Positions 60,917-64,000 of a DNA stretch of 64,000 nucleotides are shown in pieces. Source of the DNA: UBA8079 sp049601915. GTDB lineage: Bacteria > Pseudomonadota > Alphaproteobacteria > UBA6615. The notes below the pieces were generated by a model that searched no databases, had not been told where the DNA came from, and worked only from the letters and a program-made list of their open reading frames with translations. The stretch covers positions 434,001-498,000 of the forward strand of contig JBMYRB010000001.1 in the NCBI GenBank assembly GCA_049601915.1. The letters run 5' to 3'. Position numbers and translations under genes: made by a program. How positions within the stretch are numbered: position 1 is the stretch's first letter; each line of letters starts with the position of its first letter.

Positions 60917-61186
60917 CTAGCGGCGAATGCCCAAACGCTCGATCAGGCTGCGATAACGCGCTTCTTCCTTACGCCGCGTGTAATCGAGCAAACGACGCCG
61001 CTGGCCCACCATAAGAAGGAGGCCACGGCGTGAATGATGATCCTTGGCATGGGTCTGCAGGTGCTCGGTCAGGTTTCTGATGCGCTCCGTCAGGATCGCG
61101 ACCTGAACCTCGGGCGAGCCCGTGTCCCCAGCCTTGGTCTGGTATTCATTGATGAGTTCGGTTTTACGCTCAGGCGTAATCGACAT
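60917..61186 (-). CDS. rpsO: 30S ribosomal protein S15
   Basis: 89 residues, the standard length. It has KTELINEYQTKAGDTGSPEV, LTERIRNLTEHLQTHAKDHH, SRRGLLLMVGQRRRLLDYTR and ends RYRSLIERLGIRR. It binds the central domain of 16S rRNA and, in some bacteria, its own mRNA. It stands between truB and pnp as in many proteobacteria. Confidence 0.98.
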   Translation of the reverse strand: MSITPERKTELINEYQTKAGDTGSPEVQVAILTERIRNLTEHLQTHAKDHHSRRGLLLMVGQRRRLLDYTRRKEEARYRSLIERLGIRR

Positions 61187-61205
61187 GCTTTTCTAGCTCC
61201 CGGTA

Positions 61206-62132
61206 TCAAAGATTTAAAACACGGACCGGACGGATCTGAATGCCGTCGACACGAGCGAGCGCTACGGGCGTCGTCGCCTCGAGGGCCAGGACGATACCGT
61301 CGTCGCCAGCCGTCGCAATCCGTTCCCTATCTTGCGGTCGCAAGACGGGAACCGCCTGCCCATTACGAAGCATTTCCGCTTCCTTGTCAGACAAGGCCAA
61401 CGCCGGGATACCGTCCAGCGCGGTCTCAATCGGTAACAATATGGGTGAAGCGGCGGCACTATGGCCAAGTTCCTCCAGCATTTCCAGAGAAATCGAAGCC
61501 GATTCTTCAAACGGTCCGACGGCCACGCGGCGCAGGTCCGACAGGTGCCCGCAGGTGCCGACCGCGATCGCCAGATCGCGGGCCAGCGCACGCATATAAG
61601 CACCCTTGCCCGATGTCACTGCGAACCGCGCGCGATCCGCGTCGAGAATTTCGACCAGGTCGAACGCGTTGATTTCAATCGTCCGCGCCTCGAGGACGAC
61701 GTCTTCGCCCGCGCGCGCCTTGGCATAGGCCCGCTGGCCGTCGACCTTGATCGCCGAATAGGCCGGCGGGACCTGCTCGATCGGGCCGACGAAGGCCGGC
61801 AGCGCCGCCGCTATGGCGTCGCGGTCCGGGCGAATATCCGAGGTTTCGATGATCTCGCCATCCGCATCGTCGGTCTCGGTGCGCGCGCCCCAATTGACCG
61901 TGAAGGTATAGCTTTTCAAGCTGTCGGTGACATAGGGCATGGTCTTGGTCGCCTCGCCCAGCGCGATCGGCAAAATCCCCGTCGCCGAGGGGTCAAGCGT
62001 GCCCGCATGGCCCAGCTTGGCCGCGCCCGTGGCGCGCCGCACCGCGTTGACGCAGCCTGCCGACGTCATGCCGGCCGGTTTATCGAGATTAAACCAGCCG
62101 TTGATCGACAGCCCCTTGCGCCGACGCCTCAT
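61206..62132 (-). CDS. truB: tRNA pseudouridine-55 synthase
   Basis: 308 residues. The N-terminus GWFNLDKPAGMTSAGCVNAV and the catalytic Asp motif LGHAGTLDPSATGILPIALG are followed by TVNWGARTETDDADGEIIE, VPPAYSAIKVDGQRAYAKAR and a C-terminal PUA-like region. It forms pseudouridine 55 in the T loop of tRNA. The start overlaps the rbfA stop (ATGA) on this strand. Confidence 0.97.
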   Translation of the reverse strand: MRRRRKGLSINGWFNLDKPAGMTSAGCVNAVRRATGAAKLGHAGTLDPSATGILPIALGEATKTMPYVTDSLKSYTFTVNWGARTETDDADGEIIETSDIRPDRDAIAAALPAFVGPIEQVPPAYSAIKVDGQRAYAKARAGEDVVLEARTIEINAFDLVEILDADRARFAVTSGKGAYMRALARDLAIAVGTCGHLSDLRRVAVGPFEESASISLEMLEELGHSAAASPILLPIETALDGIPALALSDKEAEMLRNGQAVPVLRPQDRERIATAGDDGIVLALEATTPVALARVDGIQIRPVRVLNL

Positions 62133-62569
62133 CAGTTTTCGGTCTCATCGGTTGCCGCATCGGCGTCGTCGTCGCCCACCAGATCGCGTGCGACCTCGGG
62201 CCGATGCATGATGGATTCGATCCGCGAGGCTTCCTCGAAACTCTTGTCGAACAAGAAGCTCAGTGCCGGCAGATACTTCAGATGCACCGTGCGCGCCAAT
62301 TGCCCACGCAAATAGCCCGCAGCCCGGTTGAGCCCCGCGACCATGGGTTCGGCCTCGCCGTCCAGAGGTAGGACAAACACCGTGGCGTTGCGCAAATCCG
62401 AGCTTACCCGCACTTCCGTAACGGTGATCGCCATGTCGGCCAGTTCCGTGTCGCGGAAAGCTGCCCGACGAAGGATCTCCGACATGGCATGACGGATTTC
62501 CTCGCCCACGCGCAACTGGCGTTGGGACGGCGCCTTGCCTTTATGGGCATTCTGCGCATTCCGGTTCAT
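62132..62569 (-). CDS. rbfA: 30S ribosome-binding factor A
   Basis: 145 residues from ATG 62569 (MNRNAQNAHKGKAPSQRQLR). A GTG at 62626 would add 19 residues and lies only 11 bases after the infB stop, but has no better ribosome site. The KH-like domain has RVGEEIRHAMSEILRRAAFR, LADMAITVTEVRVSSDLRNA and LSFLFDKSFEEASRIESI. It helps mature the 5' end of 16S rRNA. An acidic tail of about 20 residues follows. Confidence 0.93.
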   Translation of the reverse strand: MNRNAQNAHKGKAPSQRQLRVGEEIRHAMSEILRRAAFRDTELADMAITVTEVRVSSDLRNATVFVLPLDGEAEPMVAGLNRAAGYLRGQLARTVHLKYLPALSFLFDKSFEEASRIESIMHRPEVARDLVGDDDADAATDETEN

Positions 62570-62636
62570 GGGCGGGCTGTTTTCAGTTCCGTTTCGACCG
62601 CGCGCATCAGGCGCCGGTCCTTTCACGTTGCGCCGG

Positions 62637-64000
62637 TCAGCTCGCCTCGAGCTGACGGGCGATCTCCTGCACTTCGAAGCACTCGATCACGTCACCCGGC
62701 TGGATGTCGTTGTAATTCTCGAGCGCGATACCGCATTCGTAGCCGTTCTGGACTTCACGGACATCGTCCTTGAACCGCCGCAGCGTTCCCAGATTGCCTT
62801 CGTGTACGACAACCGAATCGCGCATCAGGCGGACCTTCGAATCGCGCCGGATCATGCCGTTGGTCACCATGCAACCGGCCACTTTGCCGACCTTCGAAAC
62901 ACTGAAGATCTCGCGAATTTCGGCCGAGCCCAGCAGATTCTCCTGGAGGGTCGGCGCCAGCTCGCCCTCCAGCATGGCACGCACATCGTCCACCACATTG
63001 TAGATGATGTTGTAGTAACGGATATCGACCCCGTCGCGCTTCGCCTGGTCGCGCGCCTGCGGGATGGCACGCACATTGAACCCGATGACCAGCCCGTTAT
63101 TGACCGTCGCGAGCGAAATATCGGATTCGGTGATACCGCCGACACCGGCATGCAACACCTGGGCCTTGACCTCGTCGGTGGACAGGTTGTTCAGCGCGCC
63201 GACAATGGCCTCGACCGAGCCCTGCACGTCGCCCTTGATGACCACAGGGATCTGGGTGGCTTCACCCGCCTTGATCTGTTCGAACATGTCATCGAGGCTG
63301 CCGCGGGCGCCAGCGGCGGCGCGCGCATCACGAATAACGCTCTGGCGATACTCAACGACCTCGCGTGCCCGCGCATCGGAATCCACGACCGCGAATTCAT
63401 CGCCCGCCTGGGGTGCACCGTTCAGGCCCAGAACCTCAACCGGCGCGGCCGGACCGGCCTCTTCCACATTCTCGCCCCGGTCGTTGATCAGCGCACGTAC
63501 CCGGCCCCATTCGGCACCGGCGACGAAAATATCGCCCACCCTGATCGTGCCACCCTGGACCAGCACGGTCGCGACCGCACCGCGGCCGCGTTCGAGCTGC
63601 GCCTCGATCACCGCGCCAAAGGCGGCGCGTTCCGGATTGGCGGTCAGCTCAAGAACTTCCGCCTGCAACACGATCGCCTCGGTCAGCGTATCGAGTCCCG
63701 CACGGGTCTCGGCCGAAACCTCGATGACCTGGGTATCGCCCCCCATTTCCTCGGGCACAATCTCGTGGGACAAAAGCTCGTTCTTCACGCGCGAGGCGTC
63801 AGCCGCGGGCAGATCCATCTTGTTGACCGCGACGATGATCGGCACCTCGGCGGCGCGCGCATGATTGATCGCCTCGACCGTCTGCGGCTGAACACCGTCA
63901 TCGGCCGCGACCACGAGGATCACGATATCGGTCACATGGGCCCCGCGCTGGCGCATCGAGGTGAAGGCCGCATGGCCCGGCGTGTCAATGAAGCTGATCT
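62637..64000 (-). CDS. infB: Translation initiation factor IF-2, C-terminal part (start outside window)
   Basis: The frame continues to the right edge; about 454 residues are visible. The G-domain motif DTPGH is in the first 14 codons at the edge, then DIVILVVAADDGVQPQTVEA and the NKMD motif in VAVNKMDLPAADASRV. Domain II and the C-terminal domain follow, with GDVQGSVEAIVGALNNLSTD and the ending EVQEIARQLEAS. The N-terminal region and P-loop lie outside the window. The gene order infB-rbfA-truB-rpsO-pnp is highly conserved. Confidence 0.97.
   Translation of the reverse strand, partial: ISFIDTPGHAAFTSMRQRGAHVTDIVILVVAADDGVQPQTVEAINHARAAEVPIIVAVNKMDLPAADASRVKNELLSHEIVPEEMGGDTQVIEVSAETRAGLDTLTEAIVLQAEVLELTANPERAAFGAVIEAQLERGRGAVATVLVQGGTIRVGDIFVAGAEWGRVRALINDRGENVEEAGPAAPVEVLGLNGAPQAGDEFAVVDSDARAREVVEYRQSVIRDARAAAGARGSLDDMFEQIKAGEATQIPVVIKGDVQGSVEAIVGALNNLSTDEVKAQVLHAGVGGITESDISLATVNNGLVIGFNVRAIPQARDQAKRDGVDIRYYNIIYNVVDDVRAMLEGELAPTLQENLLGSAEIREIFSVSKVGKVAGCMVTNGMIRRDSKVRLMRDSVVVHEGNLGTLRRFKDDVREVQNGYECGIALENYNDIQPGDVIECFEVQEIARQLEAS

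Overview
The window is about 64 kb of GC-rich, densely packed bacterial chromosome with short intergenic gaps and many ATGA start/stop overlaps. Several features point to an alphaproteobacterium, most likely Rhodospirillales-like: an Irr-type Fur regulator next to fabA-fabB-fabI, an Rrf2 regulator in front of cysK, a cbiG-cobJ fusion in the cobalamin cluster, and class A PBP, gyrB, recF, dnaN and dnaA on one strand. The genus assignment is inference; no rRNA gene is present. I saw no tRNA, CRISPR array, insertion sequence, phage gene or integrase.

Layout. (1) 1-20469: a large cobalamin (B12) cluster: cobP (partial), cobW, cobN, cobO, cobQ on +; cobD on -; cbiX, cobH, cobL, cobI, cbiG-cobJ on +; a small frameshifted lipoprotein gene on -; cobM on +; an exported ankyrin protein on -; cbiD-cobK on -; cobA, a small membrane protein and cobB on +. 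It combines genes typical of late-cobalt (aerobic) synthesis, such as cobN, cobW and cobO, with genes typical of early-cobalt (anaerobic) synthesis, such as cbiX, cbiD and cbiG. cobG, cobF, cobS and cobT are absent from the visible part. (2) 20466-25816: a YcgN-like Cys-rich protein, a DapA/NanA-family aldolase, two tandem EamA exporters, and an orphan ABC ATPase translationally coupled to a Bcr/CflA-type MFS exporter. (3) 25821-35257: class A PBP, gyrB, recF, dnaN, dnaA, an AT-rich 600-base gap with inverted repeats (possible origin or dnaA control region), and rpsT. (4) 35398-45748: enoyl-CoA hydratase, a small exported protein, mutM, ubiE, ubiB, coaBC, dut, an Rrf2 regulator, cysK, moeB/thiF, a 2-hydroxyacid dehydrogenase and an SH3-domain exported protein.

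(5) 45768-51902: on -, irr, rubrerythrin, a CCG-type Fe-S protein and a DUF3501 protein, probably an iron-controlled peroxide-defence group; on +, fabA-fabB-fabI for unsaturated and saturated fatty acid synthesis. (6) 51979-58364: a PiT phosphate transporter and a molybdenum hydroxylase operon (FAD, 2Fe-2S and molybdopterin subunits) bracketed by two related NUDIX hydrolases. (7) 58507-64000: the conserved infB-rbfA-truB-rpsO-pnp translation and RNA-decay operon on -, with infB running off the end.

The most interesting candidates are the mixed B12 pathway with a CbiX carrying an MXCXXC motif and His-rich tail, the rubrerythrin/Fe-S/DUF3501 trio with dyad symmetries beside irr, the NUDIX-flanked Mo-hydroxylase island, and the structured dnaA and pnp upstream regions. 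None is shown here to be a wholly new system.
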